Assembly (NCBI GenBank): GCA_014773175.1
Contig: VXCM01000137.1
Location: forward strand, 248,001 to 312,000
Direction of reading: 5' to 3'
DNA from: Lucifuga dentata
Lineage: Eukaryota > Chordata > Actinopteri > Ophidiiformes > Bythitidae
Length of the DNA: 64,000 nucleotides
The notes beneath the pieces were generated by a model. The model did no database searches. It worked only from the letters and a program-made list of their open reading frames with translations, and was not told the origin of the DNA. A program made the position numbers and the translations under genes. This document shows, in pieces, positions 13,201-61,697 of this stretch. Position 1 is the stretch's first letter, and each line of letters starts with the position of its first letter.

Positions 13201-15340
13201 ATTTGATCAGTGGAATAGTGGCCCATAGTTGAAAGATGAGTAAAAGCTATTGTACCTCTGTCATATGTTTACATTGTATGAATGGTTACAAAAATTCCAT
13301 TCCACTCCAACCAAAGCAGTAAATCGATTTCTTTTTTAAATATGTTACATAAACTCAGAAACCATATTAGAATCAGCAAAAATCATTGGTGTAATCTAAG
13401 TAGTACGTTCTAGATTTTGCTACTTTTCCGTTGATTTATTTAACCATAAATGATCCATCATTTTGCAATCGGTGTCAGCATTTTACACATGCGTTTCCTC
13501 ACTTGGTGTATTTCCCCTGTAAACAGATTTAACAACAAGCTCTGTATATTCAGAGAATGACAGATCCTGTTAATTCCAATGTATATATTGTACTGCGCAT
13601 TTTTGCCTTAATCTTGGAACAAACAAAAATCAGAGTATAGCGTGCATTTAAGTTTACTGAGTGTTGCCCATCCTACTTCAATCACTTCAAAGAAGAAACT
13701 GCATCTTTTTTCATGTCAATAATTACTATGACTTTCTAGACAGTGAAGTGACTTGACTGTCAGTCATCTGGGCTTCACCATCAGAGGCATATACAGTATT
13801 TTTCTGCACACCAGAAGTCCTGTAAAGGTCTTAAATCTGTTCAGGGATCCATGACTGTGAGGGAGGTGGCGTCTGGTTATTGATGAACTGACAGGTTCTC
13901 TTAGCCCAGCATGCAGATTGTTTTCCTTAGCTCCGATTCTTCATGTGTTTCTATTTCATTTACTGATCTTTTGCTCTTCCTGACTCATGCTCCTCCCCCA
14001 CTTCAGCCTCAAATCACTGCTGCCATTTGCCAGCTGTGAACCAGATCCCGAGCGACCTCTCGCTATTTCATTGATCACCTGCTGCATTGACGGCTCACTA
14101 CACACCCGACTACCACCAAGAACCAGTACAGGGATGTCGCTGAGACACTGCCCACTCATCCGTCCATCCGTCCATGCCTTCATCTCTCCAACCTTCCATT
14201 TACCCGCATCAGCCTCCCACACTTCAAACCTAACCTGGCTAATTAATCAGAGACTTAGTCAGAATGCTGTCTGAGCAGCACTGCATTTTAATCACCTGCT
14301 GCTTCCAACACCTTTTACATTTCTTATCTCAAATCTATTGAGCCAACACCAGGATTTGCGTCTGCATGTCACTCACTCTCTGCCTCGCCGGTCTCTACAA
14401 CGATGCCATAGGCTATTGTCTGTCATAACTTGATGGTCTTTGATAACCCTGACAGCTCTGTTAGGATGGATGGTGGGCTTAGGTGTATTGTTTTCCTGCT
14501 TTATCCACAACATGCCTATCTTGATAATGATGGTCCATAGATAATTGATGGGAAGCTTCTACGTAGCAGAGTACTCAGACAGTCGACACATGTTAGTTGG
14601 TGAGCAGCTGTTAGAAGTACCATCTGCGCTCCTGTTGTTGTGTTCAGCACATTTTGCTAATGTGTCATAGCATGTTGTACTGGAATATGTAGGATAAAGG
14701 TTGTGCTCGGATTCCCAGACTTGAATCCAGTTGATACATATGGGAGCACTAATGTAACACGCTGTCGGCGACTCATTTTTTGCCAATATTTTGATGGATG
14801 GAAGATTAACACTGAGTCTCCACTGCACTGTTTCCTTGGCAACCCCTTTTACTCGCTTTTATCTAATATCTCTCCTCTTCTTTTTTTTGATGCAATGTAA
14901 AAGCTCATACCACTGCAGGAAATGATGATGCTCAGCTACTTTTTAATAGTAAATACATTATGAACACTTAGAGAATAGCATCAGTCGTTAGATTGACACT
15001 TAAGCATAACTTTGCCTAATGGCTATTATTAAATTGTGTTTACTGATAAATAGAAAATATTAATAGATTTTTTCCGATTTGTGAAATAAATTTGAATAAT
15101 TATGGATTTTTTCTGCCTCATGGTAACACTTTGCATTAATCTTCTATTGTAATGTGGAGGCTTGCAAATAGTCCTTGTGGTTTTTCAATATCATTATTAA
15201 GATTACTTTATTTTGGTTGGACCTCAGAGCATCCCTTGTCTTCGTGGCACAATGTCTGTCTCTGATACAGCCCCCCTGAGTCTTTGTTGACAGTTTTGCT
15301 CTTTTTCCTCTTGCATTTTTTCTTCCTCTGACACAGCCAA

Positions 15341-15387
15341 GCCCTTTTTTTCCCTCTCTTCTGTCTTCTCTTTCTCTCTTTCTCTAC
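15341..15387 (+). repeat. Polypyrimidine tract
   Basis: A C/T-only stretch, nearly free of purines, in intron 1. It is low-complexity DNA and is not adjacent to a recognisable exon. Confidence 0.6.
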
Positions 15388-18300
15388 TAATGCACGCTAA
15401 GGAACTTCATACCAATTTCTAAGTGACCTTTTCACCGCTAGCCTCCAAAGCCTGCAGACCTTTTGAGGTTGTGGTTTGTCCTTTTTTTTGCCAGATAGGA
15501 AGCTTGTGTTCTCCTTAAATTGCGTTTCATGACAATTCATCTTCATCTGCATGTGACTTGAGGTTGGAAAACCAGAGTAGTTTCCATTTTTGCTGTATTG
15601 AGTCACATTGCGAATCCCAAGTGTATGGAATTACTGTGCTGCTGCATCAGCTCAGACTCCAGCCCATTAATACTTTGCTTTTTTAGAATATTCTAACACC
15701 TGAAGCAAACAGTAAATTGCTTTGTATTATACAGAGTGGGTTTTGGCAAGCTGAGAGGATGAATTAGCGCTGCTTACAAATGCCAGTCCTTCCCTATTCT
15801 GGCCCTGACACCTGCTCATACGGTTAAGATAATTTTTCTCAAGGTTTTCTTGGTTGTTGTCTTCATATAAAATTTTTCTTCCTTTCTTTAACGCAATAAT
15901 AATAATTGGATTACTGAATCATGCTGAGTGTAGACCATAAAATATCCCATACTTAACAGCTTTGTTCACAGTAGAAACTCATTAATTAGAAGAAAGCTTT
16001 TGCAGAATTACTGTTCATTTGTATGATTGTGTGAAGAATCAACTCTAAATGAAGTTGTCAGCCATTTATCTAGTCTTATATATTGTTTTAATTCTGTCCA
16101 TATTATAGTGCGCCATTTATTGAGTGGACTGTGGGTGTCATTCTCTAACCAGGATTTATATTATGTTAATTGTATGTGAGGATTTCAGTGGAGTGCTGGC
16201 TTATGAATTATTGATTGACAGCTTTATAGAATTTCTAGATGGGTTGGCAAGGAAACCAAAAACGAGATGTAAATGTGAAACCTATTACATACATTCTGAT
16301 GTATCGAGTGTGTGAGGTAAAACAAATTGCAAATACACAAATCCAGTGTCGGCTATGTTTCATCAGCCTCAGTGGTTTGTTGTCATTAAAGATAGCCACA
16401 TGATCTCAACCTTGTGCATTATGCATGTCAGGTAATCAGCTGCTGAATGGACTGACTCGGTGTAATAAGTAATGAAACTGCTGCCAGTTGACATTTGAAG
16501 TGTTCTTTCTGTCATACAGTATGTGCTCTAGCTGCTACCGTCTCCAGAAGCTCATACATTCTGTTAATCTGGGACTCCTAAACATGCCTCTCTTTAATTC
16601 ATTGTTATTATGTAATTAAATTAACAAACGTGACTGTCAGTGGAGAGTGAGACGTGCACTCTTGGTGCTCTGTTTGTCGCTTTGCACTCTTCCTTTGCAC
16701 TCACAGTGGACAGTGTGGACTTTTGGGGAAATAGTGACCACTGATTCATGTGAAGAAGGAAGCAGAATTATAGATCTGGCACTATATGCTTTGTATAACC
16801 TCTCACCGTTCAGTCAAATTACTTTAGTTATTCTATGTTTTATATGGATTGACCTTTGTTACACTCACATACTTCTGTAGTCCTTGTTTTGCCTCATGCT
16901 GAGATTTCCGTTGGTCATGCTGAGTCTTAAGGGAGAAATTGCTTTTGTGGTAGCTTGTCTGGTGGAAGGGGGTGGAAGTTTTGACCTGAGCAGCACCGAA
17001 CAGTGTCTGACCAACAATTCACAAGAACTCCAAATGCGTCCTTTACTTTCAGCAATTTCTTAGGATCAATTTGGCGTCTGAAGGATACTGTTGCATTGCA
17101 TAATTTACATTACCAGTCCTGGAATTAGATGATTTTTGATGCTTCTCAGGTCAAGTCGTCTGCTCTTCCTGTCCTGTTTTAACGGTCTTAATTAAATTCA
17201 TAAATTCCCACTTATTTGCCACAATCTCAAATGTGCTTGAACTATCTGACTGAATGTGTTTGTTCAGAGGGAGATTCTAGAAAGATGCCTGTTTGGGGCA
17301 GCGGCATAAAAAATTCCATTGTACTTCAAATAAGGAAATAAATGTATTTCAAACACGATATGTAGATTGAAATTGCCATTAATCAGTGTTGCTGTACTCC
17401 AAGTGATAAACCTGGATAATGAGATTATACATTGAAGTATCCATTGTTTTATGATTAGCGTAAGCAATCTCCATTTGTATTTCCTCATCATATATATTCA
17501 ATGAACGGCAGAAACCTAATAATTCCATCCATATGTTCAGCTTTCTCCACATTTTTGCCTTAATTGCAGTGCAGCCAGAATCTGAGTAGAGTGTGCATAT
17601 AAATGTCATGTTTGCTGTGCAATTATTCTTGTTTTTTTCCAGATTATAGGTGGTGCTGTCACCGTCTGTGATCACTCTATCTTTTGGAATTCATTAGGTG
17701 ATCATACTGTTGCAGTGAAGCAATTGTCGAAGTTTTCAGAATTTTAAACATCTCTTTTCTGAACCGAATGTGTTCATGCATTCAATTCTGTATTTTGATG
17801 TGATCTTTAGCACACGTAGCTTTTAGATGACTGAGGTCAGGAAAGAAAATGAAGCACTGGGATTATAAATGTCTCTTGCCGCCTGATCAGGCCATGTCTC
17901 AGTTGCGCTGCATGTTCTTCACTAAATGAAAATGGCCAGCGGCGGCTTGGTGAGCTCTGAAACAGTCAGTCTCACTTTCTCCAATTAAGCTGATCCACCC
18001 AACACCGTACGGCTGCACACTCCTCCCGCTGTCTCATTCCTCAGAGATATCGCATTAGCTCTGAACTACACCAACCTGAATATTTGCCACTGCTTCTCAG
18101 CCGTTTCAGACAGCAGTGCAGATTTCCTCAAGAATCATACTTGTGTTATTCAAATGTCTGTTGTGCCCTGGAATAATTATTCTTTTCATGTGTCTTCCAT
18201 AAACGAATTCATGCTGATGATATAAGGCTTTGTGAGTTCAAGACCCATGAGCTGATACTCTGTAGATGGATAACCAGCTCAAGATGGTATTTTATTTTTG

Positions 18301-19522
18301 ATTAAATAAAGTTGAGAGTTAATTTAGCACACCTTCAGAGATTCCAAGTTTTAGCGGTCTATTAGCATTTAAACCTAATGGCTGATGGATGGCTTTAATT
18401 TGTAGCTTGGAAATTACAATGCTAATTTGAGACGAATTGCTAGCTAAAGTTAAATCAGACTCCAGAGTCACTATTTTTCTTGTACTCTCACTTGCGTCCT
18501 AGATGTGAGCCTCCAGTGCAATTTCCCAGTTACATAACAGTAAGGAGCAGAGAAATGGCCAAGTTAATGAAAGCAAAAGCATTCAGCTAATGGAGGCCAG
18601 CCTTGAGTCATACTGGGTTTCAGCCAGTCTCCAGTCCGTGTGTTCTCTCACAGCTATAAAGCATCGCAAGATAGGATAGATAGGGGTTATTCTCAACAAT
18701 CAGCGATTGATTTGGCATATCATAAAGATGAAAGCAGATTTTTGATTACATAAATTACTGTAATGTTATATTGTATGCAGGGCCTATTATTTAGTGCAAT
18801 ATTTTTATTTATTTTCTCTAAGCAACACACATCTGAGAATTTCCCATCAATGTAGTTTTTCATTTTCCTCAGTCTATGACTTCAATATTTGTCACACTCG
18901 AAGTGCCTTTTCTTCGGCCTGAGGAATGTCGAACCTTTACAATGTGCCATGTAATGCTTTGGCAAAGAGGTGAGTGTGACGCTTGTTAATAAGAGGACTG
19001 CTAGAAATTCCACAGGAGAAAAGTTCTCAGCGTTTCCATTGTCATGCCTGTAGGAAATGGGAGGATGATGTGTTGAGAGCTTGCCAGAGTGCCAACAACT
19101 ACAGCTTTCATGCCTTTAAAAATATTATTCTTCAGTACTGTTTTCCCAGTTGGCTTGGCCCCGCCTCTTTTCACCTGTAGAAACCCAGCTTCCTTGACAG
19201 GGTGCAAAACAAGAAGGACTTGAAAATGCAGCCACAACCAAACTGGCTATATTGAATGTATGACTGATGATTTGCAGCAACTGCAAGTCAAATGAGTTGG
19301 TAAATAAGAGCTGTAGGATTGAGACATCGCGTGTCGTCTACACCTGCCTCTCTCACATAATTCTCCATCACATCATCTGTACGGCATTATTCTCATTCTT
19401 ACACTCAGGAAATGTTGTGGTGGATTGTCATGGGAATTTAGCAGCGCAGTCACTGAAGTTTGCTTAATTAGCTAAACAGTGTGGGCTGTGGAGAACACTA
19501 CAGGCGCACACTCCCACGCATC

Positions 19523-19547
19523 CACACACACACACACACACACACAC
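19523..19547. repeat. (CA)n microsatellite
   Basis: Uninterrupted CA tract in intron 1 of ppp3ca. Confidence 0.95.
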
Positions 19548-21960
19548 CTGACAGCTACATACCCAGTTTCATGCTTGAAAAAGACTCATGTTGTCTCAGA
19601 TACGTGGTTTCTCACTGACAGTGTTGCACTTTGTAATCCTGACAGTTTCGGCTGTGGCTCTGCAGCTTTCCGAACAAATGGTGATGCAATGGCATCCAGG
19701 TGGTTATGTACCTGTCTTGCCATGAGTGGCAGGGTCCCAGGGGTAGCATAGCTGGTACAGTCCCGCCTCATACAGTTTTTTTTTAGTTGGCTTTTTGTTC
19801 TGTGATGCTTCTGAGGAAGGTACACTACAAAGTACACTATTGTCGGTAAGAAATCATTTCATATGAGGGTATGTTCCCATCTGGTTTGGGGCCACTCTGG
19901 TGTAGATGAATAAGTCAAAAGGCTCAGGGTCCTGGTCTCGGTTTAGAGTTGCACAGCAGGTGCTTAGGCGAGGCCAGTCTGGGGTCTCGGGTAATACTAT
20001 CTTGGATGGGGATTTCTGAATATCTCACTGCCATGTCACCCTGCTGTTTTCTTCCCAGAAAGAGCAGAGATATTAGGCTGACATTATTTTTTTTTAAATT
20101 AAGCATATTGATTAGTTGGCTTGATGTGAGTTAGTGTCAGGGGCCCGTTTGGTTTAGGGTATGCAGAATTGCAAATACAAGTAGGCTGATTGCTGGAAAG
20201 AGTAGAAAGCGAACAGATGGATTTTTCCGGATGAAGAAGCATGATGTATTGACAGAACTGAATGAACAAGATGTCAGACACGACAACTCTTCCATTATGT
20301 AACACAACGCATTAAAGCAGGAGCTATGGAAAAAGTAATTTAACGTGCCAGCATGAAATAATTTGGATCGTTTCGCATCATCACCATATATTGGTGTCCA
20401 CTTGATCCCTTAGCAAACTAATCAGATCACGAAATGCCCTTTCGAACAGGTGTAAAGAATTTTTGTAGTTTTACATCAGACAGGGCAAATGATACCTCTT
20501 GCACCTCTGAGTGGTAAAAACCACAGAAATGCTTCGGATATTCACGTTTCAGATCTGCAAATCCAGTAAATCTGGAATTTGACTGCACATCTGTTAGAAA
20601 TCTTTACGTGCTGCAGCTGAAATACCAAATGTTGTCTGTCATCAAACACAGTGTGACACAGATAAAGTGAAGGTTTGATTACCACTGCTGTCACTTGTGG
20701 GAAATCACTGGATCTTAATTGTGAGACTCCATCCCCCCCCCNCCCACTCCAGTGTGCTACATATAAAGTCTGCATTGGGGGTGTTAATTAACAGCTCGCC
20801 TTTTTTTTTAATGCTATGAAGCTGCGGAGTTGAAAGGTCCAGTGCATATCTTCGTTAATTATGATCTTTTTGTACCTTTGCTGTCAGCAAGTAATAAACT
20901 TATCACTACCTTGTTAAATGAAATTTCTGGTGGTTACTAGAAATACCTTTTATAATGATGGCCTTTTAAAAATATTATCTTTTTCAACCTTTTTCCAACT
21001 ATGCTTTATGGTCCATTTTAAAGAATTGGTATCTGGGCTGACTTCAATGTAAGCATGACCCTTGGTCATCTTCATTTGAAGTTTACTTACATGGTTATTT
21101 GCATAGAAAATATGCACCACCAGGATCTGGGTGATTGGAAAGTAAACGCTTGCATGTTGAAATGTATGCAAACAGGATGTGGCCTTTTTAATACATTGGT
21201 TGTATCCCAAGTTTGCTAGTGCTTGTTGCATTGCATTGAGAAACTGTTCTTTTCAAGGCACTAATTATGGAAATCGACAGTAAAAGATTTGTGGTGAATA
21301 TGCAGACTCTAATTTCCATGATGTCAAACAGAATAAACAGTTTTTCTCTATCTTTTAAATAATTCTGTTAAATTCACGCCCGACTGCAGATTTGATCTCT
21401 GTTCTTAAGGTCATACAACATAAAACAGAGGGTGTTTAAATAAAAAGACGCGTGCAGCTTGACATATTAATCACTGCTAAATAGCACAGGCACATTCTTT
21501 TGACTTTGTTGTTCCATAAAATAGTCTTTTTATATCAATGAATGCTGGAAACTTTTTGTGGTATCTCACTTATCTGCTTTGTGGAAACTCTTTTGCTGCA
21601 GATACTGCAGACAAACCCAGTGTCCCTGGGAACTATAAGGGTCTGTTGTAAATGTTGGAAATGAAATGAGTCACAGATCATAGCAGCAATTTGGTAAAGT
21701 TTCTCAGAGGGTGGGCTCCAAGCATAGGAGAGAACATTAGCACTCTCTCCTGCAGGGAGTAGATCCCCTGAAGGTACAGAGTATGTACTAATCAAACATC
21801 TTAAATGCCATTTGCTCAGTGATGTGGAATTAACTGTGTATCCGTATAAGCCTTTTGCCCGTGAAAAATACATTAAAACAGTGTTGAAAATACTTACAGA
21901 AAGGATAACGAGATTAATGATGCTACATAACCATTTTTTTTCCTTTATTTCTATTTGCAG

Positions 21961-56609
<34,649 letters not shown>

Positions 56610-57447
56610 AGCCCACCGGGAGGCGCCACCTCGGCCGCCGGGGCTGCCCTGCCCTCTGCCTCATCATGGCGTGCTGCTGCAGAAAAGGGGCAAAGGGTGA
56701 GGGAGTTGAGAGGAGGGGANCTTCTCACATACTTTGGATTTGCCTTTAAAATATTAGTTCATAGTCAAATCTGCTAAGTTATTGCTGGTTCACATTTCTG
56801 AACGGTCAGGCCTCGTGCTTGTTTCTACACCGCAGTATGTCCGAGAGAAAGAGAGAGATCTTAAAGGTGATGTGTTTAGTTTTCTTTTATTTTTTTTGGA
56901 AAGACCCTTACTCATTTACACCACAATGGAAAGTTGTGTAACTTCTTACTAACTATTGTACGTTTACAAAAATACAGCACTAAAATGGACAGAACATGAG
57001 ATAATGTTTTTAACATATAAGGGTGTACAAACTAAATAAGGACTATTTATTGATAACTTTTTTTTTTTTGCTACTCTTATAAAATAGCTCTGAAATGAAT
57101 TAGGCAGTCTTAAAAAGAATGTTGCAATGTTGTCGAAATGCCAAATAATGGAACGTTTTATGGTTTTGTACAGATTATGCTTACCTCAGGTTCTTTTGGT
57201 GTGTGCTTTGACCTGATTTTTCTGTATAATGGCTAAATAACTTGGTAATGAATACCTATTTTCTTGAGTTTCATAACTGGAATTTACATTTACCTATCTA
57301 TCATTTGCAAATATGTTTATTTTTTGTCTCTGGGGAGGGGGGGGGTAGATTTATTGTGGCTTGCTGGAACTGAGTGTTAATTTTTCTCTTTTTAAGTATT
57401 GCGAACAAAGTAAAAATAGAGAACCTATATTGTGTAAAAAAGAATAC

Positions 57448-57453
57448 AATAAA
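57448..57453 (+). terminator. ppp3ca: Candidate proximal poly(A) signal AATAAA
   Basis: AATAAA lies 839 bp after the stop codon and is followed by GTGTCTG and T-rich sequence. It may give a shorter 3' UTR. Confidence 0.5.
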
Positions 57454-58065
57454 GTGTCTGCCTATGCATGTTTTATAAAAATCAAACAAATGAAATAGAA
57501 AATCTGAATACTTGGCTGGTGAAGCCTGTTTTGAAATATATTGCGCTTTAGTGAACATATACTGGAAACATATACCTGCATACTTTCAATTAACACCATG
57601 ATGCTCTATGCCTTCAACTTCTTTTGTAATTGAAGCATTTAATTATCTATGATGGATGAGAAATCATATTTTTAACCTGCGCTTGTAAGTGCACAGTCCA
57701 ATTAAGCATGTTTGACAATTCTTGTGAGGTGTGGTTACATGTGGAACTCAAAAATGCATGATAGCTGTTTGTGTCATATAACAGGTTAATCGGTTTTGTT
57801 CTGTTTTGTAAATGTGCCACAAGTGTAATTTGATTATATTACTATTATTATTTGGAACTCTGCTTTGTATATCAGTTACAGGTTTGATACTGCTCAATAC
57901 TTTAAGATGAAACAAAAAAATACTTAGATCTTTTTTAAGAACTGCTTAAGTGCCCAAGTAATTCACTACACGACATGAAGCCTTGCTTTTTGTAATTTAA
58001 CTTCAAAACTGTTGGCAGATGAGGCATGCACTTGCAACTATGAAAAGTATTTTATATAACTGTTC

Positions 58066-58071
58066 AATAAA
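58066..58071 (+). terminator. ppp3ca: Candidate distal poly(A) signal AATAAA
   Basis: The AATAAA in TTCAATAAAAATG is followed within about 60 bases by a GT-rich stretch (ATGTGTACGTGTGTGTGC), a typical downstream element. It is the best candidate for the main 3' end. Confidence 0.6.
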
Positions 58072-58090
58072 AATGTGCATGAATTTCAAC

Positions 58091-58450
58091 TTGAAATGAA
58101 CCTGAAGCTTTTCCTATATGCATGTGTACGTGTGTGTGCAAGCGTGACTAAGGCTGTCCTACATTCAGTCCTTTGCCAATAAATATCCAAGATAAAATAT
58201 TAATACATTGTACACATAAGCCTTAGGGCATTTTTTGCTTTGCAAGGGAATGGAAGTGTCTGTGTATTCCTGCAAAATAATAAGGAACATATTTAATGTA
58301 CCACGTAAATATTAGACCCATGTGAATCTACATTCCAACAGTTTTTACAGTAACAATTTACATTTACTTAAGTATGCAATTAAGTTTGAGATAATGGTAG
58401 TTTAGATCAAGCTATACTTGATAATTCAAAAATAACCTGAAGAAAAGTTT

Positions 58451-58481
<31 letters not shown>

Positions 58482-61020
58482 GTTATCTTTAGTGTCAAAG
58501 AAGTGTCAGAAGTACAGGACAACAGTGAACAAAAAGAAAAATCAATAAAGAAACCTAAAAAAAAATAAAAATAAAAATAACAAACTGGGAATAAATCTAC
58601 ATTTATGAATATTATGTAACTCTAATCCACTTTCAATTTTGGATTTTTAAAGTACATTTATTCAAGCTGTTGAAGCTAAAAATGCAGGAAAAATTTATTT
58701 TTACGACCTTTCCTAGTCCATTAAATGCATCATGGTTAGCCGCTCATGCCTGATGCTAAATTAAAAACTGCGTCAGAATAATTGGATATAATCCAAACAA
58801 ATTATAATTCAGGAAGCTAATAATTAATTGCTTATAGATAAATTGCCGTTGAGAAATCAACCAAAGAGAAGAAGTTCTGTTCAGATTGTGGAAAAAGACG
58901 GATTTATTCATCTTTACAGTCTTGAAAACTTACAGACTGGTGAGTGTTTTTAGCTATTAGCATTAGCCTGGAGCTAAGGTTGCTGCTGTTTTCTCAGTAA
59001 TATCACATTTTTCCAAGTACAGGTAAGTGTAAACTTTAAGTAGTGAAGAATTCAATTAATAATGCAAAGGTAATCATAATATAAAAATGGAGTTTTAAAA
59101 AATTTAAGGCTGAATCTGTAATCTTTTGACCATATATATTTGCGATGTCGTACTTATCGAACAGATTCAAGTTATGGATGAAAAGTGAGCATTTTATAGA
59201 TAATAGGATTGCTTTACTGCTGTGCATATGAAATTTACTGATATATAAAAACTTTTAACAGCAATAGAATCACTATAAGACCGTAACTTTTAACAAGTTT
59301 TGTACACTTATTAAAAGACTTGTCCGTCAATTTGCGTTTGGCAGCAGGTTCCAGTCCCATGTTGAGTTTTGGTGTTTAGACGTCTGAACCATTACGTAGA
59401 TTTGTGACTTAGACTTAAGTTTTGTGTCTCGTAAACATCTTTGAATGATCTACTCTAACATGTTTTCTGCAAAAAGGAATGTGGCATTGAGAGAACAATA
59501 TTTACATGGGAAGTTGCTACTTGACAATCCACGACAAAGATGTTTCCTCTGCTCCGACCTTAGTAACTTCTTTGATTATAGTATGAAGGCAAAGCCAAGA
59601 ATGTCCAAACATTCTGTGCTGCCTTCCTCTTTATCCAGAGATTCAGTGTTGATTACAATGCCAAGGTTGTTGTTACCTCTGACAAAATATATTACACTTT
59701 CCTGGTGATACCTACTGCAAATAAGCTCTGCCTTCACATATAAATCAACCAAGGTATCAAAAAAAAAAAAAGAATTAGCAGTTTTAAATTTTTAGATTAG
59801 TCTGTCTGACTGTATAAAGGACAGAGAGAGCTTAAGATAGAAATAGAATATTTTACTCTAAGTGATCATACCATTTAACTAACAAGCATTTACTTCATTT
59901 ACTTATTTGCACTTAATTTGTAAAAACCTGTTTCTTTGGTCTGCTGAAGTCAAGACACAATGCTCCAATGGAAGGAAGCAAACCTTGACATCCTGTTTTT
60001 TTGGGAGTGCCAAAAAACAGGGGTTGGGTCAGTTGCCACAGAGGAATAATGTACAATCAACTGAGCTTGATTTAAGAAATGCTCTGTAAAGGATATTATG
60101 TAAGGAGTATGTAGGAATATTTGTACACGGATGAGGTTCAGTACAGGAGAGATTCTTGGTGTTATATCACTTCCACAGCGTAAAAAAACTGAATTAAACT
60201 TGTTCCATAGTGACTTATCCATTACTGAACTGTATGATTATCCGTATTTGTTTCTCTGAATTTTTTTTTTTTTTTTTTTNATTTTTTTTTTTTTTTTTTT
60301 ACCCACTACAAGTATAAGTAGAGTGAGTCTGTGCATGAAATAATAGATAAACATGCTGGTTTGCCTAAGGTCATCTGCTTTTAGGAGGCAGCGTTCTTAA
60401 AACAATGAAGAATGGTGAAATGTCATGGCTGGTATTTGAGGAGCTGTGAAGTCATTTATTCCAGCTCTTTGCTCTCGGGCATCTTAAACATAACAACATG
60501 CATGTATGACCTCATATTGTTTGCTATTACACAGGGATACCAAATGATACAGATATCGGTAATAAACACTCTTCATAAATTTCCATAACTAGTACCAATT
60601 AACTTGTCATTGGACCAGGAATTTTTACGGCACCACTAAAAGATCCTAAAATCTTGCCGTATCTTGTGATAAAATGAAGTACTACATGCTTTAATAACAT
60701 GTTCTTTTTCTTTTCTTTTTTTTTTTTCAACATTTGGTTGCCTGTTTGGCCAAAATCATTGTCCAGCATGGACACAACTAAAACTTTATTTGCAGTTCAT
60801 AATCTCTGTTAAGTCCCAGTGTCCTGCAGGACAACAAAAAAATCATGACAGGAGTTGGCGATGCATTCACAATCCTCCAAACTAAGATTCACTTTAAATG
60901 GCAGCTCTGTGCTGGTCTGCATACGTCAGGAAGGGAAGTGAGTCTATTTCCTCCCCTTCTTTATCTAAAGGAAGTGCCAAAATAAGCATCAGCGGCGGCA
61001 CTCCTGAGCTTGGACACCTT
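58091..61020. other. Intergenic region between ppp3ca and the emcn-like gene
   Basis: About 2.9 kb, AT-rich, with a T28 run (58454-58481), an A-rich AAAAT tract (about 58557-58580) and a T run broken by N at 60280. The open frames at 59445-59708 and 59907-60089 have no recognised motifs. The last 120 bases hold ETS/GATA-type motifs belonging to the next gene. Confidence 0.8.
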
Positions 61021-61085
61021 TTACACGGGCAACTCATTTAGAATTTGAGGACGGACTTGGAGGAGTTCGCGGCCACAGAATAGCC
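60920..61085 (+). promoter_or_regulatory. Candidate promoter and 5' UTR of the emcn-like gene
   Basis: Within 170 bp before the ATG there are GGAA cores (CAGGAAGGGAAG at 60928, inverse TTTCC at 60947, AAGGAAGTG at 60968) and a TTATCT (inverse GATA) directly before the last one. ETS and GATA sites are typical of endothelial promoters, which fits endomucin. No clear TATA box was seen. The transcription start is not known. Confidence 0.4.
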
Positions 61086-61143
61086 ATGAAGACCATCAGG
61101 GTTGTTGTTCTTCTGCTCGCATCTGTCCAGTTCCTCACAACAG
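61086..61143 (+). CDS. emcn: Endomucin-like gene, exon 1 (signal peptide)
   Basis: The exon runs ATG to a GTAGGA donor and encodes MKTIRVVVLLLASVQFLTT plus one base of the next codon. A Lys/Arg start followed by a hydrophobic core and small residues is a classic secretory signal peptide. The exon leaves in phase 1. The gene name rests on context: in human, EMCN follows PPP3CA in the same orientation, and both proteins begin with a signal peptide followed by a Thr/Ser-rich region. Endomucin is an endothelial sialomucin with a single membrane span; the later exons are outside the window. Another mucin-like or secreted gene remains possible. Confidence 0.65.
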
Positions 61144-61579
61144 GTAGGATAATTAAATCTTCATAAATCTTTTGGTGTGGGATAGGATGGATTTTAGGAC
61201 AGGATTGATTTTAAAGTGTTGAATCTGAGGGCCCTAAGGTGTCCAATACACTGTCACCACAACAGAGACGGAGCCTTTTCAACTAATTCATTATCNTAAA
61301 AAAAAAAAAAAAAAACATTTCCACAGGCAGATTTTTTTTTAATCAGTTTGATGGCTTATCAGTTTTTGTTGTGCTTTTTTTGTGTGCAGCAGTACATGTT
61401 CACATTTTTGGTGAAGTGATTAATAATGGTATATGTTTAACTTTTTTTTTTTTTTTTAAGTCTTGTAATTTAATTTGGTCTTGGTACATGCAAAGATAAA
61501 GATCACAGTGTTTTCCACAAGACACTCACACTTTGAGCATTACCGTGGGGACATTCAGTCAAAGAGTGTATTTCCATTT

Positions 61580-61596
61580 GTCCAGATAAGCTCCGG

Positions 61597-61636
<40 letters not shown>

Positions 61637-61659
61637 TCAGTNGTCCAGATAAGCTCCGG

Positions 61660-61697
<38 letters not shown>

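Larger units (their letters stand above)
1..21960 (+). other. ppp3ca: ppp3ca intron 1, 3' part (no gene seen)
   Basis: This stretch ends in a good acceptor (T-rich tract then TTTGCAG) at 21960. No exon encoding the expected calcineurin N-terminus (DRVVK before the phase-1 splice) was found, so exon 1 must lie upstream of the window. Open frames here are short, lack family motifs and often run through simple repeats. The stretch holds a Tc1/mariner relic (5016-5847), several CA/TG tracts, single-N joins at 528, 10248 and 20742, and otherwise unremarkable AT-rich DNA. First introns of calcineurin A genes are usually very long and may carry enhancers, but none can be identified from this sequence alone. 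Confidence 0.8.
56610..58090 (+). other. ppp3ca: ppp3ca 3' UTR (end inferred)
   Basis: The 3' UTR runs from the stop codon to about 20 bases after the second AATAAA. It turns sharply AT-rich after 56740. N at 56720 lies 111 bases after the stop and has no duplicated flanks, so real sequence of unknown length may be missing. The exact cleavage sites are not known. Confidence 0.75.

Noticed and set aside
19735..19775. SINE-like A-box phrase (GGTAGCATAGCTGGTACAG)
   Set aside because: Only a short stretch resembles a tRNA-derived SINE head. No B box, body or tail was found.
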